Notes: a model not told the origin generated them from the letters alone. Positions 10,682 to 19,977 are shown, numbered from the stretch's first letter. The stretch: 64,000 nt of DNA from Roseiarcus sp963784805 (GCA_963784805.1 CAWASR010000023.1:54308-118307); one strand, 5' to 3'. A program made the numbers and translations.

Positions 10682-11518
10682 GTGAGCGAGGAATTGCTGC
10701 GCGAGAGCGCCGGCAGCCCAGAAAGGCGACGAAAATGGTTCGCGGTCGGCCGCGCACAGCAGACCGCCGCCGAGCCGTTGAGCGTTCCCGACGGTCAGGG
10801 CGTTCTGGCGGTGCACCACCTCGGGAAGGGCTACCGAGGCCGCATGGTCGTCCAGGATGTCAGCCTTTCGGTACGGCGCGGCGAAGCGGTGGGGCTGCTC
10901 GGACCCAACGGCGCGGGCAAGACCACAGTCTTTTACATGATCATCGGCCTGGTGAAGCCTGACAAAGGCCAGATCGAACTCGACGGCCACGACGTGACCG
11001 GCCTGCCGATGTTTCAGAGAGCCCGACTCGGAGTCGGCTATTTGCCGCAGGAGGCCTCGATCTTCCGCGGTCTCAACGTCGAAGACAATATTCGCGCCGT
11101 CCTCGAGGTCAACGAGCCGGACCAAGCCGCGCGTGAGGCGACGCTCGAATCGCTGCTCGCCGAATTCGACATCGCCCGCGTGCGCAGGGCGCCGTCAATC
11201 TCGTTGTCGGGCGGCGAGCGGCGGCGCTGCGAGATCGCGCGCGCTCTGGCGTGCAAACCGTCATTCATGCTGCTCGACGAGCCATTTGCAGGCATCGACC
11301 CGATCGCGGTTGGCGACATCCAGGATCTTGTGCGCCACCTTAAACAGCGCGGGATTGGCGTGCTGATCACGGACCACAATGTGCGCGAAACGCTCGGACT
11401 GATCGACCGGGCCTGCATCATTCACACTGGCCAGCTCCTGACCGAAGGGCCGCCAGAAGCGATCATCGCCCACCCTGACGTCAGGCGGTTCTATCTCGGC
11501 GAAGATTTCCGCATGTAG
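10682..11518 (+). CDS. lptB: LPS export ABC transporter ATPase
   Basis: Protein of 278 residues that powers lipopolysaccharide extraction from the inner membrane. Walker A is GPNGAGKTT, the signature is LSGGERRR, Walker B is FMLLDEPFAGID and the H-loop is ITDHNVRE. About 40 residues of polar N-terminal extension precede the ATPase fold from the GTG start at 10682. In many relatives rpoN follows lptB; here the next gene is convergent ptsH and no rpoN is present in the window. Confidence 0.92.
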   Translation: MSEELLRESAGSPERRRKWFAVGRAQQTAAEPLSVPDGQGVLAVHHLGKGYRGRMVVQDVSLSVRRGEAVGLLGPNGAGKTTVFYMIIGLVKPDKGQIELDGHDVTGLPMFQRARLGVGYLPQEASIFRGLNVEDNIRAVLEVNEPDQAAREATLESLLAEFDIARVRRAPSISLSGGERRRCEIARALACKPSFMLLDEPFAGIDPIAVGDIQDLVRHLKQRGIGVLITDHNVRETLGLIDRACIIHTGQLLTEGPPEAIIAHPDVRRFYLGEDFRM

Positions 11519-11569
11519 CCGATGAAGCAGGGGCTGAGCGCCAAGGTCGCGCGCCCCGCAGATATGACT

Positions 11570-11893
11570 TCACTCGTCCTCGCCGAACCGGCTGGAGACC
11601 AGTTCGTCAAGCGCGTTCAGCGCCGCTTCCGCCTCAACCCCCGAAGCGGAGACGGTGATAGTCGATCCGACGCCGGCCCCGAGCGTCAATATGCCCATGA
11701 TGGAATCGCCGCCGACGGTGTCGCCGCATCGAGTGACCTTGATTTGGGCGTCGAAGCGCTCGACGCACTGCACGAATTTCGCCGTTGCGCGTGCGTGCAG
11801 CCCCTTGCGATTGGTAATCCGCATTGCGCGTGACACCGCCCCTGGGAATTCCGGCGGCGGCTTGCAGTCGTCTTCGATCGCCGGATGGCTCAT
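11570..11893 (-). CDS. ptsH: HPr phosphocarrier protein
   Basis: Protein of 107 residues. The phosphorylated histidine is H33 in NRKGLHARATAKF, and the serine targeted by HPr kinase is about S64 in GGDSIMGIL. It relays phosphate from enzyme I to the EIIA protein encoded just upstream. An N-terminal extension of roughly 20 residues precedes the canonical fold. It overlaps the EIIA gene by four bases. No enzyme I, EIIB or EIIC is in the window, so this is a regulatory rather than sugar-transporting PTS, as in other Rhizobiales. Confidence 0.9.
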   Translation of the reverse strand: MSHPAIEDDCKPPPEFPGAVSRAMRITNRKGLHARATAKFVQCVERFDAQIKVTRCGDTVGGDSIMGILTLGAGVGSTITVSASGVEAEAALNALDELVSSRFGEDE

Positions 11894-12291
11894 TGTCCGG
11901 CCAAGACCTTGCTGGCGATGGTGATGTATTTGCGCCCAGCGTCCCGGGCCTCCACGACGGCATGATCGAGGTCGACCGTCTCACGCATTGTCGCGAGCTT
12001 GATAAGCATCGGCAGGTTGACGCCGCAAATCACCTCGACCCGGCCTCCATCCATGACCGAAATCGCGAGATTCGACGGCGTGCCGCCGAACATGTCGGTC
12101 AGAATCACCACGCCCCCGCCATCCTGAACGCGCGCCGCCGCGTTGAGGATATCGGAACGCCGCTGTTCCATGTCGTCCTCGGGATCGATCGTGATCGTCT
12201 CGAGTTGAGACTGTGGTCCCACGACGTGCTCTAGAGCCGCCCGAAAACCAGCGGCCAGCTGTCCGTGGGTCACCAGGACCATTCCAATCAT
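11890..12291 (-). CDS. EIIA-Man-type PTS regulatory protein
   Basis: Protein of 133 residues beginning MIGMVLVTHGQLA; the phospho-accepting residue is H9. The middle shows the mannose-class IIA fold, with LTDMFGGTPSNLA. The ATG at 12291 was preferred over an in-frame GTG at 12318 because it gives the normal family start. It is encoded between hprK and ptsH and probably acts as a phosphorylation-dependent regulator, since no sugar permease partner is nearby. Confidence 0.88.
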   Translation of the reverse strand: MIGMVLVTHGQLAAGFRAALEHVVGPQSQLETITIDPEDDMEQRRSDILNAAARVQDGGGVVILTDMFGGTPSNLAISVMDGGRVEVICGVNLPMLIKLATMRETVDLDHAVVEARDAGRKYITIASKVLAGQ

Positions 12292-12351
12292 CAATGTTCC
12301 ACCACTCGATCGGCTCACCCGTCCGGCGCCGGTCGAGCCGGTAGCGAAGTC

Positions 12352-12888
12352 TCAAGACTTCTCATTTTTGTGCACTGCGGCGCAATGTTCAAGCGAAATT
12401 CGGGCAAGTTCGGAATTGTCCGCCGCCAAAGTCCTTAAGCGTTCATCGACGGCGAGCGCCTGGTCGGCGGCGCAGCGCCCGGAGTCGAGGGCCAGCCGGG
12501 GCAGTTCAACTCCCGCGATCGCCAGAGTGTCTGCAACCTCGGGCAACCGCGGCCACGTCTGACCGCGTTCGCTGAGTTCAACCGCCAACCTAGCGATTGC
12601 CGCGGGTTCGTGGGCGACTGCAATCAGTCCAACGGTGCGCCGCTCAATAATTCCCGCCATATGAGGCGCCCCGGACACGATGACCCGTCCCGCCGCCTGC
12701 CGCACATAGACTCGGTCATCCCCCACAAGAGCGCCGAACGCCTCGGCGCTGCGCGCACGCGCCAGCAGGGCCAACGCCAGCGCGCTCTTGCCCGAACCCG
12801 TCGGTCCCAAAATCAGCACGCCGTTTTCGCCATATATTACGGCCGTCGCGTGAAGGCCGGTTGCTCGCGCTTCGGGCTTCGCGCTCAT
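12352..12888 (-). CDS. hprK: HPr kinase/phosphorylase, short alphaproteobacterial form
   Basis: Protein of 178 residues with Walker A GPTGSGKS at residues 28-35. It lacks the N-terminal domain of the Gram-positive enzyme, as usual in alphaproteobacteria. It is expected to phosphorylate the serine of HPr and reverse that reaction. The start overlaps the end of chvG by four bases, placing it in the chvI-chvG-hprK-EIIA-ptsH run. HVxxED-type context is not obvious, but the fold and location make the call firm. Confidence 0.88.
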   Translation of the reverse strand: MSAKPEARATGLHATAVIYGENGVLILGPTGSGKSALALALLARARSAEAFGALVGDDRVYVRQAAGRVIVSGAPHMAGIIERRTVGLIAVAHEPAAIARLAVELSERGQTWPRLPEVADTLAIAGVELPRLALDSGRCAADQALAVDERLRTLAADNSELARISLEHCAAVHKNEKS

Positions 12889-14741
12889 GCCAGGAACGCC
12901 GGCAGTTCGACAATAAACCGCGCGCCGGCGATTTGCCTGGCGGCCTCGTCGCGATCTTCGTCGGTCGACTCGGCGATGCGGAATGACGTCGGATTTGCGG
13001 GCCGATTCGTAGCCCAGATTCGCCCGCCGTGCGCCTCGACGATCTGGCGGGAGATCGACAGTCCAAGCCCGGAATTCTGGCCAAAGCCCTGACTCGGCCT
13101 GTCGGTATAAAATCGCTCGAAGATTCTCTCCAGCGCGTGATGCGGAATGCCCGGGCCGTCATCGTCAATCGTGACGCGGATTATATCCTCGCGCGCTCCG
13201 CCTTCGGGCTCCAACGAAGCGTTCGTCCGCTCGAGCGTGACACTGACCACGCCGCCCGGCTCCGAAAACGAACAGGCGTTGTCGATGAGATTCGTGACGA
13301 CTTGAGCCAAGCGGGAATCGTGCCCAAGAACAAAGTAGTCTCCCCCCGCGCGCTTGCCGCGCCGCACAGGGATCGAAAGTTCGATCCGCGCGCCGTTGCT
13401 GCGCGGCGAATCCTGCGCCATCGCGACCACAGCCCGCAGCAACGCGGCGACGTCAACGGGGCTGGCGTCGCCGCGCGTCAGTTCGGCGTCGAGGCGTGAA
13501 GCGTTGGAGATGTCGGAAATCAATCGGTCGAGCCGCCGCACGTCGTGCTGCATGACCGCGATGAGCCGATCGCGTGACTGACCGGCGTTCACACGGGGAA
13601 GGGTTTCGAGCGCGCTGCGCAACGAAGTCAGCGGATTCTTCAGCTCATGCGCGACATCGGCCGCGAAGGTCTCGATCGCGTCGAGACGATTGTAGAGCGC
13701 CTGCGTCATCTCCCGCAACGCGCGCGACAGGTGGCCTATCTCGTCGGACCGCGAAGTGAAGTCCGGTATTTGCTGCCGCGATCGGATGCCTCTGCGCACC
13801 CGCTCCGCGGCCTCGGCGAGCCGACGAACCGGCTCGGCGATTGTGTTGGCGAGTGATACCGAGAGGATCAGCATGACCGCCGCGAGCACCAGAAAGAAGC
13901 GCAGCAGCGCCCATCGCTCGGAAGCGATCACGTGGTCAATATCGCCGCCCTGGGTCGAGAGCTGGAGCGCTCCGCGGGTCGCCGTCATGCGCTGGATCGG
14001 CACGCCGACCGAAACGATCGTTTCGCCCTCGTCGTTGACGCGCACCACCGACCTCGTCCTGCCCTGCAGCGCAGCGACGACCTCCGGCATGGACTTGCTG
14101 TCGACGAGCCAGGGGTCCTTGTTCAGAGGCTTGGCCGGGGCATAAAAGAACTTCCGCAACGCATCGCTCGCGCGCTCCAGGAGCCCGTGTCGCTCGGACG
14201 ATTCAGGCAGGTCCGAGCGAATGACCGCTCCGCGCATGGCAAGCGACTGCGAATCGAGCAGCAGCCGCCCGTCGCGATCGTAGATTCGCGCTCGCGTGTG
14301 GGTTGGAGTGACAAGCCGATGGAGCACCGGACCGACGCGCTCGGGATTGATCGAGAATTGAATTGCCTCGTCGTCGCTCGGAAAGGACGCCACGCTTTCG
14401 CCTGGGGCAAGTTGGAGCAGCTTGTCCGGATCAATTGTGATTGTGTCGGTGTCGACCGCCGCGGAGGCCGCGATCGCGGCCGAGATGATGTTGGCCTGGG
14501 TCGTCAGACTTTGCACCCTGGCCGCGATGATGTCGGCTCGAAACTGATTGAGAAGAAGAAAGCCGATCACCAAAACGACGAGACCGCCGAGATTGAGGAC
14601 CACGATGCGGCGCGTGAGCGACGATGAAAACCGGGCCGCCAGCAACCGCCACGCGAACACCGTGCGCGCGCGAAGCCACAGCCGCCGGCGCCGCGAAATC
14701 GCGGAATCGACGATGCGGTCGCGACGTGCTTCAACATTCAT
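12885..14741 (-). CDS. chvG: Sensor histidine kinase ChvG
   Basis: Protein of 618 residues. It has a first membrane helix at about 47-67, a periplasmic sensor region, a second helix at about 285-305, HAMP, then HisKA with the phospho-acceptor H365 in DVAHELKNPLTSLRS. The ATP-binding domain shows N-box NLIDNACSF, DDDGPGIP and GLGLSISRQIV. In related bacteria ChvG senses acid or envelope stress and controls ChvI; the same use is inferred here. It is 22 bases downstream of chvI and overlaps hprK. Confidence 0.9.
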   Translation of the reverse strand: MNVEARRDRIVDSAISRRRRLWLRARTVFAWRLLAARFSSSLTRRIVVLNLGGLVVLVIGFLLLNQFRADIIAARVQSLTTQANIISAAIAASAAVDTDTITIDPDKLLQLAPGESVASFPSDDEAIQFSINPERVGPVLHRLVTPTHTRARIYDRDGRLLLDSQSLAMRGAVIRSDLPESSERHGLLERASDALRKFFYAPAKPLNKDPWLVDSKSMPEVVAALQGRTRSVVRVNDEGETIVSVGVPIQRMTATRGALQLSTQGGDIDHVIASERWALLRFFLVLAAVMLILSVSLANTIAEPVRRLAEAAERVRRGIRSRQQIPDFTSRSDEIGHLSRALREMTQALYNRLDAIETFAADVAHELKNPLTSLRSALETLPRVNAGQSRDRLIAVMQHDVRRLDRLISDISNASRLDAELTRGDASPVDVAALLRAVVAMAQDSPRSNGARIELSIPVRRGKRAGGDYFVLGHDSRLAQVVTNLIDNACSFSEPGGVVSVTLERTNASLEPEGGAREDIIRVTIDDDGPGIPHHALERIFERFYTDRPSQGFGQNSGLGLSISRQIVEAHGGRIWATNRPANPTSFRIAESTDEDRDEAARQIAGARFIVELPAFLA

Positions 14742-14763
14742 GATAGGGGCTCGACCGAGCGGC

Positions 14764-15462
14764 TTACCCTTCTTTAAACCGATAGCCGACGCCGTATAGC
14801 GTTTCGATCATCTCGAATTCCGGCTCGACCACCTTGAACTTTTTTCGCAGTCGCTTGATGTGGCTATCGATGGTGCGGTCGTCGACATAAACCTGATCGT
14901 CGTAGGCCGCGTCCATGAGGGCGTTGCGGCTCTTGACTACGCCCGGACGGGTCGCAAGCGCCTGCAAAATGAGGAATTCGGTCACGGTCAGCGTGACCGG
15001 CGTCTCATCCCACGTGCAAGTATGGCGCTCGGGATCCATCTTCAGCCGGCCTCGCTCGAGAATCTTCGCCTCGCTTTCCTTCTGCGTCGCGGCGTCCCTC
15101 GGGTTGGAACGGCGCAGGATCGCCTTGACCCTTTCAACCAGCAGGCGCTGCGAAAAGGGCTTGCGGATGAAATCATCGGCGCCCATCTTGAGACCGAACA
15201 ATTCGTCGATCTCCTCGTCCTTGGAAGTCAGGAAGATGACTGGCAAGTCCGACTTCTGTCGAAGTCGGCGCAACAGTTCCATTCCGTCCATGCGCGGCAT
15301 TTTGATGTCAAATATCGCGAGATCGGGCGGCGTAGCCTTCAGCCCGTCGAGCGCGCTAGCGCCGTCGGTATAGGTTTGCACCCGGTAGCCCTCGGCTTCG
15401 AGGGACAGGGAGACGGACGTCAGGATGTTTCGGTCGTCGTCGACCAGGGCGATCGTGGGCAT
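14764..15462 (-). CDS. chvI: Response regulator ChvI
   Basis: OmpR/PhoB-type regulator of 232 residues. The receiver domain has acidic residues DDD at 8-10 and the phospho-acceptor D52 in FDIKMPRMDG. The C-terminal winged helix contains DDRTIDSHIKRLRKKF and ends VGYRFKEG. It is the first gene of the minus-strand signalling operon and pairs with ChvG. In Rhizobiales this pair is often essential and controls surface polysaccharide and envelope genes; the targets are not visible here. Confidence 0.92.
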   Translation of the reverse strand: MPTIALVDDDRNILTSVSLSLEAEGYRVQTYTDGASALDGLKATPPDLAIFDIKMPRMDGMELLRRLRQKSDLPVIFLTSKDEEIDELFGLKMGADDFIRKPFSQRLLVERVKAILRRSNPRDAATQKESEAKILERGRLKMDPERHTCTWDETPVTLTVTEFLILQALATRPGVVKSRNALMDAAYDDQVYVDDRTIDSHIKRLRKKFKVVEPEFEMIETLYGVGYRFKEG

Positions 15463-15809
15463 GAGTTTCCCGTTTCAGTGAATCCGCCCCTCCCGCGCGC
15501 CGGAGCCGAACAATAGAGACCTTCGCGGCCAAAATGTGTTCCTGCCGGGGGAGTCCGGCCGAGCAGTCGAGAACTCACATGGGCCCGGCGGGCGATATTT
15601 GCAAGTTTACCCTGAAGTTCCGCCGAATGGCCAGTGGTCCACGGACTGCTGGCGCTGCGCCTTCGCGCCAGGCGGGCATCGCCGGGCGACAGCCGAGCGC
15701 CTGTTGAAGGCCTTTCTCGACAAAGAAGGCGCAGTCTTCGCCGACGCCGCCTTTCGCCCGCGGACGATCGGCGTCGCCGCTCAGATGCGCCTTTTCGGGT
15801 CTTGAGCGA
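15463..15809. other. Gap upstream of chvI
   Basis: This stretch must hold the chvI promoter near its left end. No recognisable protein is encoded; the remainder may be eroded insertion sequence, since an IS630 core follows directly. I see no clear promoter hexamers. Confidence 0.4.
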
Positions 15810-16050
15810 GCGCCAGCGGCTGCTCGACGGCCCGATCAACGGCGAAGGCTTCAAGACCCATGTCGAGACTGTGCTGGCGCCGCCCTCCTGCCGCGCGATC
15901 TGGCGATCATGGACAATCTCAGCGGCCATAAGGACAAGGCCGTTCGCCGCTCCATCCGATCGGCGGGCGCCAAGCTGTTCTTCCTGCCCGAATTCTTGCC
16001 CGACCTGAACCCGATCGAGCAGGTCTCGCCCGGCTGTCTTGAGGCGCGCC
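15810..16050 (+). pseudogene. IS630-family transposase core, frameshifted fragment
   Basis: The first piece reads RLLDGPINGEGFKTHVE. About 25 codons later, in another frame, comes MDNLSGHKDKAVRRSIRSAG and then FFLPEFLPDLNPIEQV. These are the conserved parts of the IS630 DDE domain, with the second aspartate in MDN and the glutamate in NPIE. A frameshift lies near 15885, the N-terminal DNA-binding part is missing, and the C-terminus loses similarity after NPIEQV. It is not functional. Confidence 0.75.
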
Positions 16051-16314
16051 TGAAGCCGCCGATGGGCGAGCTAGTGGGGGTTGTCTTGGAGGCCGCGCTA
16101 TAGCGCTTTTCGTCGACGGACTGGCCGCCTTACTCGGTTTCGATCCGCGCGCTCGACGCAGGCGGGCGCATCGATCAATCCGCGATCAGGAGCGACGTCG
16201 CGAGATAGCGCCGTTTCCGTCACGCCGCGCCCACTCCCGTCCATGCAAATATGCCCCTGTATATTGAGACATTGGACAGATTGCATGGCTTTTCAGCTAA
16301 CTATTTGATTTTAT

Positions 16315-16390
16315 TGGCGCTCCCAAGGGGACTCGAACCCCTGTTTTCGCCGTGAGAGGGCGACGTCCTGGACCGCTAGACGATGGGAGC
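16315..16390 (-). tRNA. tRNA-Glu (CTC)
   Basis: The minus strand from 16390 gives GCTCCCATCGTCTAGCGG, an anticodon loop CTCTCAC between TCGCC and GGCGA, and a T-arm GGGGTTCGAGTCCCC. The acceptor end GGGAGC pairs with the 5' end, and CCA is encoded at 16315-16317. The anticodon is CTC. The gene is 76 bases including CCA. Confidence 0.95.
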
Positions 16391-16566
16391 GGCGCCGCCG
16401 CGACGGCTGACCGCAACCTATATGGCCGCGGCGCCATCAACGCAAGGGAGAGCAGGCATGCGTCAAGCGCCGGTACACCCTGGGTTAACTTTTTGGTGTG
16501 GAAGTTGCATATTTGATTCGAGACGCGCACGCTGGATCGCGGCGCTGGGAAATTGGGAACAATGCG

Positions 16567-17446
16567 ATGGCGGGCCCGGCTCGTCGCCCGAGAGTATTGA
16601 TCGTCGTGCATCAGGAGCATTCGACGCCCGGTCGCGTCGGCTTGATTCTGCGCGGCCTCGGGCGCGCAACTCGACATTCGCCGCCCGAGCCTCGACGATC
16701 CGCTGCCGCTGACGCTCTCCGACCATGACGGCGTGATTGTTTTCGGCGGCCCAATGGGCGCCAACGATTCGACCGAGTGGGTCAGACGCGAGATCGATTG
16801 GCTCGGCGTGCCGCTGGGAGAGGACAAGCCGCTGCTCGGCATCTGCCTCGGCGCGCAGATGATGGCCGCGGCGCTCGGCGCCCGCGTGTTCAGCTTCGAC
16901 GACAAGCGCAGCGAGATCGGCTACTTTCCGATCGAGCCGAACACCGCCGCCGATCGCCTGTGCGGCGAACTCTTTCCACGCAGCGTCTATCAATGGCATT
17001 CGGACGGCTTCGACCTGCCCGAAAGCGCCGAATTGCTCGCTACCGGCGGGGCGGACTTTCCCAATCAGGCGTTCCGTTACGGCAGGCGCGCGGTCGGCCT
17101 GCAGTTCCATCCCGAGGTCACCTACCATATGATCTCGCGCTGGACGCATCGCGGCGCCGAACGCCTGACGCGTCCCGGCGCGCAAGACCGCCTCCTGCAT
17201 CTGGGCGGATGGTTCCAGCACGACGGGCGGGTGGCGGCCTGGCTCGAAGCGTTCCTTCCCGCCTGGCTCCAAGGGCGGCTCGCGGAGAACGCGGGGAAGC
17301 CCCCCGCCCCGGCGTCGACCGCTCCCCGGCGCCCGGCGCCCGACCGCCCGGTCGCCTCGAAAGCCCGCCACGCCGCCCATGGACAGCCGCGGGCCTCGAG
17401 CGCAGCCGGCGGTTCGCAAGTCGGGCTCGTTTCGACGAACTCCTAG
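16567..17446 (+). pseudogene. Class I glutamine amidotransferase, single-base frameshift
   Basis: The first frame gives RRPRVLIVVHQEHSTPGR and GLILRGLG; the second continues QLDIRRPSLDDPLPL, VIVFGGPMGAND and onward. Removing one G from the GGG at 16660-16662 joins them cleanly as RGLGAQLDIRR. The catalytic cysteine is in GICLGAQM and the histidine-glutamate pair is in LQFHPEVT, so the enzyme is a GuaA-like stand-alone glutaminase domain of unknown target. A proline/alanine-rich tail of about 50 residues follows. It may be a real pseudogene or a sequencing indel. It is divergent from tRNA-Glu. Confidence 0.8.
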
Positions 17447-17494
17447 GGCGGGAAGCGGCGCTTTTCGAAAATTCACTTTTCTTCGACAATCTAT

Positions 17495-17522
17495 TTGAGA
17501 AAATCGGAAATTGTGCTACAGT
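17495..17522 (+). promoter_or_regulatory. Promoter-like sequence with no gene behind it
   Basis: TTGAGA at 17495-17500 and TACAGT at 17517-17522 are separated by 16 bases in a locally AT-rich patch. No convincing coding sequence follows. It could drive a small RNA or be chance. Confidence 0.3.
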
Positions 17523-17685
17523 CTCCTCGTCGCTGGATCGAGGCGCGCCTGGCGCGCCGAGGGCGGCGGCCGCTAACAGCCCTCACGCGGGCGAGTTGAC
17601 GCGCGCAAAAACGGCGAAGGGCGCGAAGACTTAAGCAGTCGGCATGGCGGCGGGCGTCCAGCGAGTCGCCGCCGGCGGCAAACGC

Positions 17686-17827
17686 GTCATGGCCGGCCTT
17701 GCGCCGGCCATCCCACGCGGTTGGGCGGGTCGAGCGCACGGGAAGACCAGCGGCGGCGAAAAGTCCTTATTTCGTAGGACTTTGCAGCGCTGGGGCGTGG
17801 ATGGCCGGGACGAGCCCGGCCATGACG
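17686..17827. repeat. REP-like composite of facing palindromic repeats
   Basis: A 33-base unit, itself palindromic around GGCCGG/CCGGCC, lies at 17686-17718. A near-identical unit lies in the opposite orientation at 17795-17827; both contain GTCATGGCCGG and CCGGCCATCC. Between them AAGTCCT (17761-17767) pairs with AGGACTT (17776-17782). This nested arrangement resembles the multicopy intergenic palindromes of Rhizobiales genomes. Confidence 0.7.
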
Positions 17828-17889
17828 ACAGGAGATCGAAGGCATGCCAGCGATCGCGGCCGACCAACGGCTAACGCGATAAGAGCCTA

Positions 17890-18072
17890 TTTTTTCATTT
17901 GGAATCCGGCATAACTCCTTGAAAAGTCGCGAGTTCGCGGAAGGAAAATCCTTGGATTCCGCTTCCGCTGGCTTTGCTGCGATTTCCCCCGGCTTTGAAT
18001 CAGTTTCCTCCGGCTTTGAGTCATTTCCCAGGGACTTAACCAGTCATATTATGTTATTTAGTCAATATGACT
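17890..18072. repeat. Dispersed intergenic element, copy A
   Basis: Shares order and sequence with 63050-63230: TTGGAATC, CATAAC, TTGAAAAG, GCGGAAGGAAA, then two to three approximately 20-base units of the form GGCTTTGA-TCATTTCC, and an AT-rich inverted repeat at the end. In this copy the inverted repeat is AGTCATATT (18042-18050) with AATATGACT (18064-18072). It sits just beyond the 3' end of xseA. Confidence 0.65.
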
Positions 18073-18128
18073 GACAGCCCGGCCGCATCGCTTCGAAGTC
18101 GCGCGCGACGGCGGCGACGCCGGCCCAT

Positions 18129-19727
18129 TCAGAACAGCCTGCCCTGCCCTTCCCCGCTCCTCCGGGCGCGCGCGCGTTTGGCCCGCGTCGACCCGGGCGG
18201 GCCCGAGGCTGGCGGCGCGGCCGACGCCGGTCCGTTGGCGACCGCCGCGACGATGCCGTCGGCGAACTGGATCCGGAGCGGCTGCGACGGGCTGATCTCG
18301 GCGGCGCGGCGCAGCGGCGCGCCGGCTTCGTCGCGCACCAGCGCGAAGCCGCGCGCCAGTACGCCGCGATAGCTGACCGCGCCCAGCAATTGCGCCGCCG
18401 TGGCCAGCCGTGCGCGCCGGCCCTCCTGGCGCTCGGCGATGGCGCGGCCCATTCGCAGCGACAGCCGCTCCAGCGCGTCGGCGCGTTCTCCACGCCGCCG
18501 CGCCTGCAGCGCCGTCTCGCGGGCGAAAGCCCTTGTCGCGGCCTCGGCGGCCTTGCGCGGGCGCTCGGTCAAAACCGGACCGACCCGGGCGAGGCGTCCG
18601 ATGAGCCCGCCCAGGCGCTCGCGCAAGGCGGCCAGATGCGCGCGCGGCGAATGGCGCGCGAGGCGGCGGGCGAGCCCGGCGGCCAGAAGCGCGCGCTGGT
18701 CGAGCGCGGCGCGCAGGCGCGCAAGCAGGGAATCGGCGGCGCGGTCGAGGCGCTGACGCGGGCCCTCAACCAGCGCGTCGCCGCTCGGCAGCGCGCGCGC
18801 GAGGGCGCGCAGGTCCGCGCGCCGCGCTTGCGCGAAGCGCAGGATCGCGCCGCGGCGGCGAGCGTCGAGTTCGGCCAGCGTCGCGATCAGCTCGGCGCGA
18901 ACCGGCACGGCGAATTCGGCCGCCGCGGTCGGGGTCGGCGCGCGCAGGTCGGCGGCATGATCGATCAGCGTCCAGTCGGTCTCGTGGCCGACGGCGGCGA
19001 TCAGCGGGATCGCGCTCGCCGCCGCCGCGCGGACCACGATCTCCTCGTTGAAGCCCCAGAGGTCTTCGAGCGAGCCGCCGCCGCGGGCGACGATCAGAAC
19101 GTCCGGCCGGGGAGGCGCGCCATCCTGGACAAGGGCGTTGAAGCCTTCGATCGCGGAGGCGACCTCCGCCGCCGAAGTCTCGCCCTGGACGCGGACCGGC
19201 CAGACGACGACCCTGACCGGAAAGCGGTCGGCGAGCCGGTGCAGAATGTCGCGGATCACCGCGCCTGTCGGCGAGGTGACGACGCCGACGACCTTCGGCA
19301 GAAACGGAACCTTGCGCTTCCGCGCGGCGTCGAACAGCCCCTCCTCGGCGAGCTTCCTGCGCCGGGCCTCGAGCAGCGCCATCAATGCGCCAACGCCGGC
19401 GAGCTCGAGCAACTCGATGACGATTTGGTAACTCGACTTGCCGGGGAAGGTCGTCAGCCTGCCGGTCGCGACGACTTCGACTCCCTCCTCCGGCTTGACC
19501 CGCATGCGTTGGAACGAAGCGCGCCAGATGACGGCGTCGAGCCGCGCCCTGTCGTCTTTCAGCGAGAAATAGGCATGGCCGGAAGAATGCGGTCCGCGAT
19601 AGCCGGAAACCTCGCCGCGCACCCTCACATAGCCGAAGCGGTCCTCGATCGCGCGCTTGAGGGTATTCGACAGTTCGCTGACAGTGAATTCGGGCGCGTT
19701 GGTCGCGCTTGCGTCCGGCTCGGCCAT
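18129..19727 (-). CDS. xseA: Exodeoxyribonuclease VII large subunit
   Basis: Protein of 532 residues. The N-terminal OB-fold region begins EFTVSELSNTLKRAIE. The catalytic core includes VVGVVTSPTGAVIRDI, DVLIVARGGGSLEDLWGFN and VGHETDWTLID. A long Arg/Ala-rich coiled-coil segment (about 270-430) precedes the C-terminal SYRGVLARGFALVRD motif. With the small subunit it degrades single-stranded DNA into short oligomers. xseB is not in the window. The very basic tail is normal for this GC-rich group. Confidence 0.92.
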   Translation of the reverse strand: MAEPDASATNAPEFTVSELSNTLKRAIEDRFGYVRVRGEVSGYRGPHSSGHAYFSLKDDRARLDAVIWRASFQRMRVKPEEGVEVVATGRLTTFPGKSSYQIVIELLELAGVGALMALLEARRRKLAEEGLFDAARKRKVPFLPKVVGVVTSPTGAVIRDILHRLADRFPVRVVVWPVRVQGETSAAEVASAIEGFNALVQDGAPPRPDVLIVARGGGSLEDLWGFNEEIVVRAAAASAIPLIAAVGHETDWTLIDHAADLRAPTPTAAAEFAVPVRAELIATLAELDARRRGAILRFAQARRADLRALARALPSGDALVEGPRQRLDRAADSLLARLRAALDQRALLAAGLARRLARHSPRAHLAALRERLGGLIGRLARVGPVLTERPRKAAEAATRAFARETALQARRRGERADALERLSLRMGRAIAERQEGRRARLATAAQLLGAVSYRGVLARGFALVRDEAGAPLRRAAEISPSQPLRIQFADGIVAAVANGPASAAPPASGPPGSTRAKRARARRSGEGQGRLF

Positions 19728-19977
19728 CGGCTGACTATGCCCGATCCGGCGAAGCGAGGCCAGGGAGAGCCCCTGTTATGCAGATCCGCCGGGGGCGGCA
19801 CGATTTGACCTTCAAGTCTGGCGCCGCGCGCCCAAATAACGTACAGGGCAGCCCAATTCGACTTGCGCGGACGCCATGCTCACGCCGCGATCTAATACTC
19901 TAACCGGATGCACCCTTTGGAGGGCGCTCAGAGACCCAGATTATGTGGATCTCGGCAGGCTAGGACTACTGACCAGA

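Larger units (their letters stand above)
17447..18128. other. Repeat-rich intergenic region
   Basis: This 680-base gap between the amidotransferase and xseA encodes no recognisable protein. It holds an orphan promoter-like site, the REP-like composite and dispersed element A, each listed separately. Confidence 0.6.
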
